Assembly: GCF_030160115.1 (NCBI RefSeq)
Contig: NZ_BSNS01000004.1
Location: 1 to 64,000 of the forward strand
DNA: 64,000 nucleotides
DNA from: Devosia nitrariae
Lineage (GTDB): Bacteria; Pseudomonadota; Alphaproteobacteria; Rhizobiales; Devosiaceae
Reading direction: 5' to 3'
In this document: in pieces, positions 23,967 through 34,953 of the stretch
Layout: each line of letters begins with the position of its first letter
How positions within the stretch are numbered: position 1 is the first letter of the stretch
Notes under the pieces: generated by a model
Seen by the model: only the letters and a program-made list of their open reading frames with translations
Told to the model about the DNA's origin: nothing
The model's database searches: none
Program-made: the position numbers and the translations under genes

Positions 23967-24764
23967 TCAGGCCTTCCCCAGCGCCACCCGGATCGCCGTT
24001 TCAACAGGCGAATAGGCGCCGTCGGTCCGCTCCAGCATCAGCGGCTCGCGCGGCATGAGCGGTGGCTGGGCCATGAACCGTGGTCGCGTGCCGCGATGCG
24101 GCTGGGCCGCATGCACGAGGAACGGATGGCAGAGATAAACCGTGCCGGCCGGACCCGTGGCGAGCATCTCGGGCAGGTGCGCGGTTTCGGCAAAGCCATT
24201 CGCCGCCAGCTGCCCGAGCGTCAGCCCCTCATCCCCCGCCGGGGCCAGCTGTCGGGCGATATCGTGATGCGAGCCAACACGGATACGGGTCGGTGCATCC
24301 GCCTCCCCGACGTCCGAGAACAGGAACAGCATCAGAAGCGCCCTGCCCCTGGAGGTCACGTTCGCCCGCCACTCGAGGAAGTTCGGGGTATCGGTGCCGA
24401 AGCTCACGTCGATGTGCCAGCCGGCGTCGCCCGGGTCCTCCGGCGAGGGGAAACGCACCGGAAACGTGCCAAGGCTTGCCCGGGGTTGCCATCGCCCCGG
24501 CCCGACGAGTTCGTCGAACGCACCCCTCAGGCGTGGCGTATTTGCTGCCGCGATGAAAGGCGGTTGACTGTATTGTCCTAAACGGACAACGGGCCTGGTC
24601 CAGGTCGAGGGATCGTCAGGATCGCAGCCCCTATCCCGCCAGAGAATTGCGCGCGCCTCAGCCGCCGCCTCAGCGGGAAAGGCGTTGTCGAGCCGCACGA
24701 AACCGTCGGCGATGAATTGATCGATCTGCGCGCCGGTGAGCACGCGATTGAATTGGGAAGGCAT
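23967..24764 (-). CDS. Phytanoyl-CoA dioxygenase (PhyH) family protein
   Basis: A 265-residue Fe(II)/2-oxoglutarate-dependent oxygenase. The iron-binding HxD is in GWHIDVSFGT and the distal His in HPFLVHAAQPHRGTRPRF, whose Arg would hold 2-oxoglutarate. Family members hydroxylate small molecules of many kinds; the substrate cannot be told from sequence. The start MPSQFNRVL has GGAGA at 8 nt. It converges on the VOC gene and diverges from the LysE gene. Confidence 0.85.
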   Translation of the reverse strand: MPSQFNRVLTGAQIDQFIADGFVRLDNAFPAEAAAEARAILWRDRGCDPDDPSTWTRPVVRLGQYSQPPFIAAANTPRLRGAFDELVGPGRWQPRASLGTFPVRFPSPEDPGDAGWHIDVSFGTDTPNFLEWRANVTSRGRALLMLFLFSDVGEADAPTRIRVGSHHDIARQLAPAGDEGLTLGQLAANGFAETAHLPEMLATGPAGTVYLCHPFLVHAAQPHRGTRPRFMAQPPLMPREPLMLERTDGAYSPVETAIRVALGKA

Positions 24765-24968
24765 GAAGAAGTCTCCAGTCGGCCGGAAGCAGCGCCCGGC
24801 AACAGAACTCGCGGCACCGTTGCGGCACCGCACCACGCACCTCTTGGGGCGCCTTGGGTTCAGGCGACTTGGAAGAACGCCGAAGCGATATTGAACTGGA
24901 TGCTCTTCATGACGAGGGCAAGCTAGGCTACGCTCTCCCCGATTTCAACCCTACCCGCTGGAGCTACT

Positions 24969-25604
24969 ATGCTGCAGGCCTTCTTCATTGCCTGGCTGGG
25001 CGTCATCGCTGCCCAGGCGTCGCCGGGACCCAATATGTTTGCGGTGGCCGAAGCCGCCTTGGGACAAGGCCGGCGGACGGCGCTGATGGTAGTTGCCGGG
25101 ATCAATACCGGCATGTTGGTTTGGGCGACGGGTGTCGCCATCGGCCTCGGTGCACTTTTTGAAGAACTGCCCGTGCTGCTGACAGCGCTCAAGTTCCTCG
25201 GCGCCGCCTATCTGATCTACCTGGCCTACAAAGGCCTCAAGGCCGCGATCACGCCTGGGGGGTCGACGGTACGCGCAGCCAAGAGCAGACTTTCAGACAT
25301 CGCTGCCTGGCGCCGTGGTTTCCTTGTTATCATGACCAATCCAAAGGCGGCACTGATGTGGTCGGCGGTCGCGACCTTTCTATTTGGAATGGAGCTTTCC
25401 AACGCTGAAGTACTGGCCTTCGGTCCGCTTGCGGTCGCCTCCGGAGTTGCCATCTACGGCACCTATGCCCTGTTGTTCTCGACCGGGGTCGCCACGCGCG
25501 TCTTCCAGCGCTTCTGGCGGATCATTGAGGCGATGTTCGGGGTCGCATTCGGCGCCTTGGGCACAATGCTCTTCTTCTCGGGCGCCAGGGATTTTCGGCC
25601 GTAA
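24969..25604 (+). CDS. LysE family amino-acid exporter
   Basis: A 211-residue inner-membrane protein with about six hydrophobic segments and the family opening IAWLGVIAAQASPGPNM. LysE/RhtB proteins export amino acids or their derivatives. GGAGCTACT stands just before ATG. Its TAA stop is directly followed by the stop of the convergent ftsA gene with no base between, so no terminator separates them and transcripts probably overlap. The exported compound is unknown. Confidence 0.88.
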   Translation: MLQAFFIAWLGVIAAQASPGPNMFAVAEAALGQGRRTALMVVAGINTGMLVWATGVAIGLGALFEELPVLLTALKFLGAAYLIYLAYKGLKAAITPGGSTVRAAKSRLSDIAAWRRGFLVIMTNPKAALMWSAVATFLFGMELSNAEVLAFGPLAVASGVAIYGTYALLFSTGVATRVFQRFWRIIEAMFGVAFGALGTMLFFSGARDFRP

Positions 25605-26918
25605 TCAGAAGCTCGACCGCAGCCAGCTGCCGACGCGCGACAGATACCCGTCGGTACCCGTAAGCTTCCGGACCGGCCGCGGCTCGGTATATTCGTTGGC
25701 GCAGACCTGCGGATAGACCAGCATGCCGGTGACTGCAGCGAAAGCGGCGCCTTTGGCGAGCTCGGGCAGGCCCGCGATACCCATCGGACGACCGTTGCGC
25801 ACGTTGCGGGCAAGCACGCGCCGCGCCAGCTCCGGCAGGCCGGTCAGTTCGCTGGCGCCACCCGTCAACACGAACCGTCGCCCGCAGACATCCATCATGC
25901 CGGTCGCCTGCATGCGGTCGCGGATAGCGGTCAGAACCTCCTCGATGCGCGGACGCATGATCCGGGTGAGGACCGAACGGGCCACCTGTCCCGGCGCCTC
26001 GTCGTGCGTCGCCCCCACGGGCTGGATCGGGATCATGTCGCGCTCGTCGGCCTGGCCGGGCAGCACCGAGCCATAGAAGGTCTTCAGGCGCTCGGCGTCG
26101 GCGATCGAGACCGAAAGCTGCCGGGCAAGATCGAGCGTCAGGTGATGTCCGCCGATGGCGATGGCATCGGCATAGACGAGGCGGCCCTCGTTGAACACCG
26201 AGACCGTCGTCGTCGCGCCGCCGAAATCGATGCAGGCGACACCGAGCTTGGCCTCGTCATCGACAAGCGTCGCGAGCCCCGAAGCGTAAGGCGTGGCGAC
26301 GAGCGCCTCGATCTGCAGGTGGCAACGGTGCAGCACCAGCTCGAGGTTACGCATGGCGAGCGTCTCGGCGCTGACCACCGCGACGTCGACGCCAAGCCTT
26401 TCCCCAACCATGCCCTTGGGATCGGCGACGCCCCTGTGGCCGTCGAGCGAGAAGCCGATAGGCAGCGCATGGATGATCGACCGCTCAGGCCTTACCGAGC
26501 GCTCGTTGACGGCTCGCAACACCTTGACGATGTCGGTCTTCTCGACCTCCTCGCCGTCGAGCGAGACGGTCGCCGAGAAGGTCTCCGATCCGAGCCGCCC
26601 GGCGGTGACGTTGACGATGACCGTCTCGACTGTCAGCCCCGCCGCCCGCTCGGCCATGCCGACCACCGACCGGATGGCGTGCTCGGCCTTGTCGATGTCA
26701 GTCACCACCCCGCTCTTGACCCCGGCCGAGGGGCCGTAGCCGAAGCCGATGACCTCGGCCTTGTGCGTGCGACCTTTGAGCGCCTTGCCTTCCGGCCGCG
26801 GCACCAGCCGGGCAATGACACAGCACATTTTGACCGAGCCGATGTCGAGCACCGCCACCAGGCTCGTGCGGCCCGGCTGCAGCGGGCGGAGACGGGCAGT
26901 CAGGGAGTCGGTGATCAT
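25605..26918 (-). CDS. ftsA: Cell division protein FtsA
   Basis: A 437-residue actin-like ATPase that ties FtsZ filaments to the membrane and recruits later divisome proteins. Visible signs are the phosphate-binding VAVLDIGSVKMCCVIA, the 1C subdomain after about residue 100 and the second phosphate loop LGVACIDFGGATTTVSVF. The C-terminal amphipathic membrane helix is YLSRVGSWLRSSF. The start overlaps the ftsQ stop (ATGA), so the two are translationally coupled. ftsZ does not follow directly, which is unusual. Confidence 0.96.
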   Translation of the reverse strand: MITDSLTARLRPLQPGRTSLVAVLDIGSVKMCCVIARLVPRPEGKALKGRTHKAEVIGFGYGPSAGVKSGVVTDIDKAEHAIRSVVGMAERAAGLTVETVIVNVTAGRLGSETFSATVSLDGEEVEKTDIVKVLRAVNERSVRPERSIIHALPIGFSLDGHRGVADPKGMVGERLGVDVAVVSAETLAMRNLELVLHRCHLQIEALVATPYASGLATLVDDEAKLGVACIDFGGATTTVSVFNEGRLVYADAIAIGGHHLTLDLARQLSVSIADAERLKTFYGSVLPGQADERDMIPIQPVGATHDEAPGQVARSVLTRIMRPRIEEVLTAIRDRMQATGMMDVCGRRFVLTGGASELTGLPELARRVLARNVRNGRPMGIAGLPELAKGAAFAAVTGMLVYPQVCANEYTEPRPVRKLTGTDGYLSRVGSWLRSSF

Positions 26919-27796
26919 TCTTTTTCGTCGTTTTCTTCGCGTTGGGCGGGTCTGAGCGCCACCATGCCGGGGTTGCGCAGGTCGATGATGGTCACGTCCC
27001 GGTCGAGGAGGGCGTAGTCGCGCTGATAGGTTTCGAGCTGGCGCAGCGCTTGAGCAACGCCGAACTCGGGAAGCTGCACCCGCAGCCCCGTGTCATAGAC
27101 CAGATCCCAGCGCCGGTCGGCGATGCGCGAGAGCGCGACGACATCGGCGGAGAGATCGGGGAATTGGTCGAGGGAACGGATCATCACCATGGCGTCGTCC
27201 GCCGCCCCATCGCCGATAACGAGCGGCAGATCGCCCCAGGCGCCGTGGTCCTCGCCGATCTGCTCGCCATGCGCATCGACGAGGAAGGTCACCCCATCGA
27301 CCCGCCAGCGCGCCACGGGTTCTTTCTCCATGACGGTCACGACGACGTCGGCAGGGTAGATCTTGCGGATGGTGACGGTCTCGACGGCGGGCAACTCGGC
27401 GACGCGCGTGCGGGCCGCCTCGGCATCGAAATCAAGCGTCGACGTGCGCGGGGCGATGCCGAGCGCGGCGAGAATCTCGCTCTCACGCGTCAGCACCTGA
27501 CCGGTAATGGAAATCTCGCCGACCGCGAAGCCGGCGTCGGCGAATTCACCGTTGAGCAGGCCTGCAGTTGTCGAAAGCCCCGTCCCGATCGGCTCGCGCG
27601 CCTGCCAGACGGCGAGTAGGACAAGGCAGGCGAGGCAGATCGCGCCTGCCCGCATGATCAGCCGGCTGTGCAGAACCCAGATACGCTCGAACCCGATCCG
27701 CGCGCGCCGCACAGGCGGCCGTTTGACCACAGGCAGGGAACGGGGATCGACAGGACGGGCGTCGGCGAGAAAAGCCTTTGTGCCTACCTGTTGCAA
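26915..27796 (-). CDS. ftsQ: Cell division protein FtsQ
   Basis: A 293-residue bitopic membrane protein of the FtsQLB complex. It has a basic N-terminal cytoplasmic part ([16 protein letters not shown]), one membrane segment ([15 protein letters not shown]), a POTRA domain ([22 protein letters not shown] ending at [14 protein letters not shown]) and a beta domain. I place the start at TTG 27796 because GGAGG lies 7 nt upstream and it keeps the cytoplasmic tail. The first in-frame ATG would begin at the membrane segment. With the TTG start the gene overlaps ddl by 13 bp, in line with coupling. Confidence 0.9.
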   Translation of the reverse strand: MQQVGTKAFLADARPVDPRSLPVVKRPPVRRARIGFERIWVLHSRLIMRAGAICLACLVLLAVWQAREPIGTGLSTTAGLLNGEFADAGFAVGEISITGQVLTRESEILAALGIAPRTSTLDFDAEAARTRVAELPAVETVTIRKIYPADVVVTVMEKEPVARWRVDGVTFLVDAHGEQIGEDHGAWGDLPLVIGDGAADDAMVMIRSLDQFPDLSADVVALSRIADRRWDLVYDTGLRVQLPEFGVAQALRQLETYQRDYALLDRDVTIIDLRNPGMVALRPAQREENDEKE

Positions 27797-28704
27797 CTCG
27801 CGTCCTCCACCATCCAGGAGACAAGCTCTTCGAACGAATGCCCTGCGGCAAGCGCCTGCTCCGGAACGAGGGAGGTCGGGGTCATTCCCGGCTGCGTGTT
27901 GAGCTCGAGGCAGACCAGTTGACCATCTTCGCCTGCCGCTTCGTTGTAGCGGAAGTCGGTCCGCGTCACGCCCCGGCAGCCCAGTGCAGCGTGGGCCTTG
28001 AGGCTCATCTTCTGCACTTTGTCGTAAATATTCGGTGAAATCGGCGCCGGAACGATGTGGTGCGATCCGCCTTCGGTGTATTTGGCCTCGTAATTGTAGA
28101 ACGCGAGATCGGTCACGATCTCGGTGACGCCCAGCGCCACATCCCCCATTACGGCGCATGTCAGTTCCCGCCCGGGGATGTAGCGCTCGACCATCACCTC
28201 CTCCCCCGACTTCCAGTCTTCGCGCAACAATTCCTGCGGCGGATGGCTCTGCTCGGCCTTTACGATGAAGATGCCGAGGCTCGACCCGTCGGCGATGGGT
28301 TTGATGACATAGGGCGGTGCCATGACGTGATCACGCGCGGCCTCCGCCCGCGACACGATCACGTGATCGGTCACCGGAATGCCGACCGCCTTGAACATGA
28401 TCTTGGACTGGTGCTTGTCCATGGCCAGCGCCGAGGCAAGCACGCCCGAGTGGGTGTAGGGGATCTGCATAAGTTCAAGCAGCCCCTGCATCATGCCGCT
28501 TTCCCCGAACGCGCCATGCAGCGCATTGAACGCGACATCCGGCTTCAGTTCCTCGAGCCGGTGAGCGATATCGCGCTCTACATCCACCTCGGTGACTCGA
28601 TAACCCGCCCGCAGCAGCGCCTGCGCACACTCTGTGCCCGAACTCAGCGAAACCGGCCGCTCGTTGGACCATCCGCCCATGAGGACGGCGACATGCTTGC
28701 TCAT
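27784..28704 (-). CDS. ddl: D-alanine--D-alanine ligase
   Basis: A 306-residue ATP-grasp enzyme that joins two D-alanines for the peptidoglycan stem peptide. It opens with [19 protein letters not shown]. Ligand-binding segments include [27 protein letters not shown] and [26 protein letters not shown]. Length is that of the DdlB type found in dcw clusters. GGAGCC precedes the ATG. A 116-bp inverted-repeat element separates it from murB. Confidence 0.97.
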   Translation of the reverse strand: MSKHVAVLMGGWSNERPVSLSSGTECAQALLRAGYRVTEVDVERDIAHRLEELKPDVAFNALHGAFGESGMMQGLLELMQIPYTHSGVLASALAMDKHQSKIMFKAVGIPVTDHVIVSRAEAARDHVMAPPYVIKPIADGSSLGIFIVKAEQSHPPQELLREDWKSGEEVMVERYIPGRELTCAVMGDVALGVTEIVTDLAFYNYEAKYTEGGSHHIVPAPISPNIYDKVQKMSLKAHAALGCRGVTRTDFRYNEAAGEDGQLVCLELNTQPGMTPTSLVPEQALAAGHSFEELVSWMVEDASCNR

Positions 28705-28752
28705 GGATGGCTCCGGTTATGATGGACTGCGCGCTGCGGCAAGTCACTGGAC

Positions 28753-28868
28753 ACCCCCCTCCCGGCCTCCCCCACAAGGGGGGAGGTGAAGGTCAGTGTT
28801 TTTGGAACAATGGTGCCACAACCCCAATGCGGCACCTCCCCCCTTGTGGGGGAGGATGGGAGGGGGGT
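28753..28868. repeat. GC-rich inverted-repeat element between murB and ddl
   Basis: Two 36-bp arms (28753-28788 and 28833-28868) are reverse complements at 34 of 36 positions, around a 44-bp centre. Each arm is itself a near-palindrome (CCTCCCCC, ACAA, GGGGGGAGG). It encodes nothing and looks like a small non-autonomous repeat. In RNA it would fold strongly and could affect the murB-ddl transcript. Confidence 0.85.
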
Positions 28869-28891
28869 CGCGCTCAGCGCGCTCAACACCA

Positions 28892-29865
28892 TCATACCGC
28901 CCCCGTGAAGACGTCGCCGTCGAGGAACTCGCGCACCTCGCGGCCGGGAACGAAGTGGCCCATGCGGCGAATCTCCCATTGCAGGTCGATACCGTGCGTG
29001 GCCCGCACGCGGTGGCGCACCGTCTCGCCTAGCGTCTCGATGTCATGGGCGTCGGCGTTGCCGAGGTTCAGGAGGAAGTTGGCGTGCATCTCGCTCATTT
29101 GCGCATCGCCGATCCGAAGGCCCCGGCAACCCGCCTCGTCGATCAGCTTCCAGCTCGAATAGCCTTCCGGATTCTTGAACGTCGAGCCGCCCGTCCTGGC
29201 GCGGGTCGGCTGGCTCGACTCACGCGTCTCGGTGATCTCGCGCATGCGCTTGAGGATATCGTCTTTGTCGCCCGGGATGCCTTGGTAGACCGCTGAGGTG
29301 AAGATCGCGCCGCGCGGTCCGTTCGACTTGCGATAGCGGTAGCCCATGTCGGCGTTCGAGAGCGTGACGACCTCGCCCTGCCGCGTTACGGCGCGCAATT
29401 CGACGACGCGCTCGCGCGTTTCGGTGCCGTAACAACCCGCGTTCATATAGAGCGCCCCGCCGATGCCACCTGGAATGCCGCGATAAAAGCTCAACCCGTC
29501 GATGCCTGCTTCCGCCGCGGCGGTTGCCACCTTCACATCCGGCAGTGCCACCCCGACCCTCAGCCGGTGATCATCGAGTATCTCGATCTGGCCGAACGCC
29601 TTGCCGGCAAGCCGGATGACGACTCCGTCGAGCCCGCCGTCGCGGATGAGGAGGTTGGAGCCGAGGCCGATGGTCGTAACTTTGAACTCGACCGGCAGGT
29701 TCTTGAGGAAGAACGCCAGGTCCTCCTCATCATCCGGCGTGAAGAAGAGCTGCGCCGGCCCACCGACGCGGAACCAGGTGACTTCCGAGAGCGGCTGGTT
29801 GGGCACCAGCTTACCGCGGACCTCGTCGATCCACGGCTTTAAGGCCGGGATGAGGTCGGGATAGG

Positions 29866-29869
<4 letters not shown>
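28892..29869 (-). CDS. murB: UDP-N-acetylenolpyruvoylglucosamine reductase
   Basis: A 325-residue FAD enzyme that reduces the enolpyruvyl group to give UDP-MurNAc. FAD-binding and catalytic elements are [46 protein letters not shown] and the catalytic serine in [18 protein letters not shown]. It belongs to the short type II-like group usual in alphaproteobacteria. The start overlaps the murC stop by 4 bp (ATGA). Confidence 0.97.
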
Positions 29870-31284
<1,415 letters not shown>

Positions 31285-31300
31285 GTGAAAGAGTCCATTC

Positions 31301-32395
31301 CTATTTCCCCTGCCCGGCGAGCCGCTCGGCGAGGTCGGCGAGCTTTTCGACGGCCAGCGGCTGGCCGAGCGAAAGCGAGGCGGCCGCAGCGCGGGCAAGC
31401 GTTTGGGGGTCCGATAACAGCGTTGCCAGGCGAGTGCCAAGCGATTGCGGTGAAAGCGTGGCCTGCTCGGCGATCCAGCCGCCGCCGGCAGCTTCGACGA
31501 CCGTGGCGTTGGTCTTCTGGTCGGCATCGAGCGAACCGGGCAACGGCACGAGGATCGCCGGGCGGCCGACGACCGCCAGATCGGCTATCGTCAAGGCGCC
31601 AGCACGCGATATCACGAGGTGCGCCCCAGCCAGCCTTTCGGGCAGGTCCGCTATGAACGGTGTCAGCTCCACATTTACTCTTGATCGCCGATAGGCCTCG
31701 GCCACCCGGTCGAGGTCCTCCGGGCGGCACTGCTGCGTGATGACCAGGCGGTGGCGCAGCGACTCCGGCAAACCGGCGATGGCAGGCGGAACCAGATCCG
31801 CAAAGATGCGCGCGCCCTGGCTGCCGCCGTAAATCAGGATGCGAACCGGTTCGTTGGGCGAAAGCGATGGATAGGGAGTGCCGGCCAGAGCCCGCACCCG
31901 ATCCCGAACGGGATTTCCGGTCACCACACGCTCGATCGTCAGATCCTCGGTGAATTTGACGGAGGGAAAACCCGTGGCCAGAACCTGGGCAAACCGGATC
32001 AGTGCCTTGTTGGCGCGGCCCAGCACCGCATTAGCCTCGTGCAGAATACCGGGAATGCCCACCAAGCGCGCGGCAACCATCGGTGGAAACGTTGGATAGC
32101 CGCCAAAGCCGACGACGGCGTCAGGCTTGATCGACCGCAACTGTGATGCGCAGACAGCTATGCCGTAGAGGATCGTAAATCCCGCACCGATGAACTTGAA
32201 GGGATTGCGGATCGAGGGGGTCGCCGCCGGCACGACATAGGTCTTGCGCGCCGGGAAGTCCTGCCCATAGCTCGCCACGCGGTGGTCGGTCATCAGGTCG
32301 ACGACGTGGCCGCGGCGGCGCAGCTCCTGCGCCAGCGCCATGGCCGGGAAGAGATGCCCTCCCGTACCGCCGGCCATGAGGACGAAGGTTTTCAT
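31301..32395 (-). CDS. murG: Undecaprenyldiphospho-muramoylpentapeptide GlcNAc transferase
   Basis: A 364-residue GT28 glycosyltransferase on the inner face of the membrane that turns lipid I into lipid II. The N-terminal glycine loop is [17 protein letters not shown]. The middle has [11 protein letters not shown] and the acceptor site [14 protein letters not shown]. The C-terminal donor domain has [15 protein letters not shown] and [23 protein letters not shown]. The ATG overlaps the ftsW stop by 4 bp. Confidence 0.97.
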   Translation of the reverse strand: MKTFVLMAGGTGGHLFPAMALAQELRRRGHVVDLMTDHRVASYGQDFPARKTYVVPAATPSIRNPFKFIGAGFTILYGIAVCASQLRSIKPDAVVGFGGYPTFPPMVAARLVGIPGILHEANAVLGRANKALIRFAQVLATGFPSVKFTEDLTIERVVTGNPVRDRVRALAGTPYPSLSPNEPVRILIYGGSQGARIFADLVPPAIAGLPESLRHRLVITQQCRPEDLDRVAEAYRRSRVNVELTPFIADLPERLAGAHLVISRAGALTIADLAVVGRPAILVPLPGSLDADQKTNATVVEAAGGGWIAEQATLSPQSLGTRLATLLSDPQTLARAAAASLSLGQPLAVEKLADLAERLAGQGK

Positions 32396-33552
32396 TCGGC
32401 GGGCGCCAACGCAGTGCGATAGATGGGAAGGCCGGTCGACAAGCGTTCCTCGGGTTTGGTGCGGGTCAGGGCCAGCATTAGCCCCATTCCGAAGGCGACC
32501 GCAATCATCGACGTGCCACCATAGGACACGAACGGCAGCGTCATGCCCTTGGGCGGGATGAGGTTGAGGTTGACCGCCAGGTTAATGCCCGCCTGCATGG
32601 CAAGCTGGATGGCGAGCGTCGAGGCGGCAAGCCGCGCAAAGAGGTTCGACTGGCGCTGCGCACCGATCATGGCGCGGATGACTATAAAGGCGAAGAGACC
32701 CACGAGCACCAGGCAGAAGAGAATGCCGAACTCACCCGCCGCCGCCGAGAACACATAATCGGCATGGGCGTCAGGGATCATCTTCTTGGCTATGGATTCG
32801 CCCGGCCCCCGGCCGAACCAGCCGCCCTCGAGCAGGGATTCGAGCGCCCGGTCGATCTGGTAAGTGTTGCCGCCCCCTTCCGGATTGAGAAAGGTGTCGA
32901 TGCGGCGGGCAAAATGCGGGAAAAACGTGTAGGCGCCGAAGAGCATCGCGCCGGCCGCGCCGGCGAGCCCGACGATGATCCACCAGGAAATCCCCGAAAG
33001 GAACAGCAGTGTTGCCCAGGTGGCGAAGACCAGCGCGGTCTGGCCGATATCGGGCTGCAGAAGGAGCGCCGTCAGGATCGATAGCATGATGGCGGTGGCG
33101 ATCAGGCGGCCCGGCACGTTCTTGACGATCATGCTTTCCGAAAAGAGCCACGCGGCAATGACCGCGAAGGCCGGCTTGACGAATTCGGAAGGCTGCAGGC
33201 TCTGTCCGGCAAAGGAAATCCACCGCCGCGCGCCCTTGACCTCGGTGCCGAAGCGCAGGGTCGCCCAGAGCAGCACGAGACTGATGGCGAGTGTCAGCAG
33301 CGCCGCGACGCGCGCCTGCCGGTGGGTGAGAAGGGAGGTGCCGACCAGCACCGCGATCGTCGGCACCATGAACCCGGCGTGGCGGACGACGAAGTGCCAG
33401 GGACTGAGGCCCAGCCGCTCGGCGACCGGCGGGCTGGCAGGAAAGCTCAGCACCATCCCCGCCGCCAGCAGCAGCAGGAGCGCGGCAAGCAAGCCGCGGT
33501 CGATACTCCACCACCATTCGGCAAGAGGCGTTTTCTGGGCGCGTGAAAACAT
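32392..33552 (-). CDS. ftsW: Septal peptidoglycan polymerase FtsW
   Basis: A 386-residue SEDS protein with about ten membrane segments that polymerises lipid II into glycan strands together with FtsI. Family marks are GARRWISFAGQSLQPSEFVKPAF, LLLQPDIGQTALVFATW and the C-terminal INLIPPKGMTLPFVSYGGTSM. It is the first gene after the murD gap: upstream, where murD is expected, lies a 287-bp non-coding stretch with an inverted-repeat element. Confidence 0.96.
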   Translation of the reverse strand: MFSRAQKTPLAEWWWSIDRGLLAALLLLLAAGMVLSFPASPPVAERLGLSPWHFVVRHAGFMVPTIAVLVGTSLLTHRQARVAALLTLAISLVLLWATLRFGTEVKGARRWISFAGQSLQPSEFVKPAFAVIAAWLFSESMIVKNVPGRLIATAIMLSILTALLLQPDIGQTALVFATWATLLFLSGISWWIIVGLAGAAGAMLFGAYTFFPHFARRIDTFLNPEGGGNTYQIDRALESLLEGGWFGRGPGESIAKKMIPDAHADYVFSAAAGEFGILFCLVLVGLFAFIVIRAMIGAQRQSNLFARLAASTLAIQLAMQAGINLAVNLNLIPPKGMTLPFVSYGGTSMIAVAFGMGLMLALTRTKPEERLSTGLPIYRTALAPAE

Positions 33553-33678
33553 GTCGACGCCGACCGGCTACCCGGTCCCTTTTGAATAAAATATGACGCG
33601 AACCTTAGCGCAGCGGTGGTTACTGATTTCCAACCGGGCTTGCGATTTGCGAAAGGGACGGTGGATGGGCCGAACCGA

Positions 33679-33840
33679 GGGGTGTTGGGATTCAGGTCAG
33701 GCCGAGGCGAAAATGGCCCTTTTCGAGAACCGAAGCGCAGCGTACCTTCGGGTACGTGAGCAACGGAAGCGCAGACCCGAAGGGCCGCGCAAGCGAATAT
33801 GGCCGTTGGCAGACCGGCATCACCTGAATCTCAACGCCCC
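33679..33840. repeat. Inverted-repeat element at the expected murD position
   Basis: Terminal 19-bp arms (33679-33697 and 33822-33840) match as reverse complements at 17 of 19 positions; the core GATTCAGGT is exact. Inside is CGTACC-TTCG-GGTACG (33741-33756), a hairpin with the very stable UUCG loop, flanked by the imperfect pair GGCCCTTTTCG/CGAATATGGCC. The right arm ends on the first base of the mraY stop codon. It has no coding capacity. The rest of the gap (33553-33678) shows no feature I can name. Confidence 0.7.
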
Positions 33841-34925
33841 TAGCGCAGCTTCAGCGAGCTCAGTCCGATCAGCGCGAGGACGAACGAGATGATCCAGAAG
33901 CGGATCACCACCTGGCTCTCGGTCCAACCCAGGTGCTCGAAATGGTGGTGGATGGGAGCCATGCGGAAGACGCGCTTGCCCGTCAGGCGGAAAGAGACGA
34001 CCTGCACGATCACTGACACCGTCTCCAGGACGAAGAGGCCCCCGACAATGGCGAGCACGATCTCGTGCTTGACGGCGACCGCAATGGAGCCAAGCGCCCC
34101 TCCGAGCGCCAGGGAGCCGGTATCGCCCATGAAGATCTGGGCTGGGGGCGCGTTGAACCAGAGGAAGCCAAGCCCGGCCCCGATAAGCGCGCCGCACACG
34201 ACCGAGAGCTCGGCCGTACCCGGCACGTAGTTGATGAGCAGATAGTCCGAAAAGGTGACCGAGCCGACGAGATAGGCAATGAGCCCGAAACAGGCCGAGG
34301 CCACCATCACCGGCACGATGGCGAGCCCGTCGAGCCCGTCAGTAAGGTTGACCGAATTGCCCGCCGCCACCACGACGAAGGCACCGAAGACGACAAAGAA
34401 CCACCCGAGCTCGAGGGCAAGACCTTTGACGAACGGGAAGAGCAGCGAAGTGGAGAAAGGATCTTCTCCGAGCTGCGAGATAGCAAAGCAGGCGATACCG
34501 GCAATGACCGCCTCGAGGGCCAGCCGCTGCCTGCCGCCGAAGCCTTTGTGGCTCATCCGCTTGACCTTGAGGAAATCGTCGTAAAAGCCGATGGCACCGA
34601 ACCCCACCGTCACCAGCAGCACCACCCAGACATAGCCGTTGGCAAGGTTGGCCCAGAGCAGCGTCGAGATGACCACACCTGAAAGGATCATCAGCCCGCC
34701 CATGGTGGGCGTGCCCTTCTTGGTCAGCAGATGCCCCTGCGGCCCGTCTTCGCGGATCGGCTGCCCGTGGCCCTGACGCAGACGCAGTGCCTTGATCATG
34801 CCCGGGCCGAAGAGGAAGATGAAGAAGAGCGCGGTGATCACGGCGCCGGCGGTACGGAAGGTGATGTAGCGGAAGACGTTGAAGACCGAGAGCGTGTCGC
34901 CCAGCTGGCCAAGAAAATAGAGCAT
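33840..34925 (-). CDS. mraY: Phospho-N-acetylmuramoyl-pentapeptide-transferase
   Basis: A 361-residue integral membrane enzyme that moves phospho-MurNAc-pentapeptide onto undecaprenyl phosphate, forming lipid I. Typical segments are [32 protein letters not shown], the catalytic [17 protein letters not shown] and [18 protein letters not shown]. The start MLYFLGQL has GAGGAC about 10 nt upstream; longer frames upstream overlap murF. In most relatives murD follows directly; here the 162-bp repeat element follows. Confidence 0.97.
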   Translation of the reverse strand: MLYFLGQLGDTLSVFNVFRYITFRTAGAVITALFFIFLFGPGMIKALRLRQGHGQPIREDGPQGHLLTKKGTPTMGGLMILSGVVISTLLWANLANGYVWVVLLVTVGFGAIGFYDDFLKVKRMSHKGFGGRQRLALEAVIAGIACFAISQLGEDPFSTSLLFPFVKGLALELGWFFVVFGAFVVVAAGNSVNLTDGLDGLAIVPVMVASACFGLIAYLVGSVTFSDYLLINYVPGTAELSVVCGALIGAGLGFLWFNAPPAQIFMGDTGSLALGGALGSIAVAVKHEIVLAIVGGLFVLETVSVIVQVVSFRLTGKRVFRMAPIHHHFEHLGWTESQVVIRFWIISFVLALIGLSSLKLR

Positions 34926-34953
34926 ATCGTCGAACGTCCTCGCAGGGCGGCGG

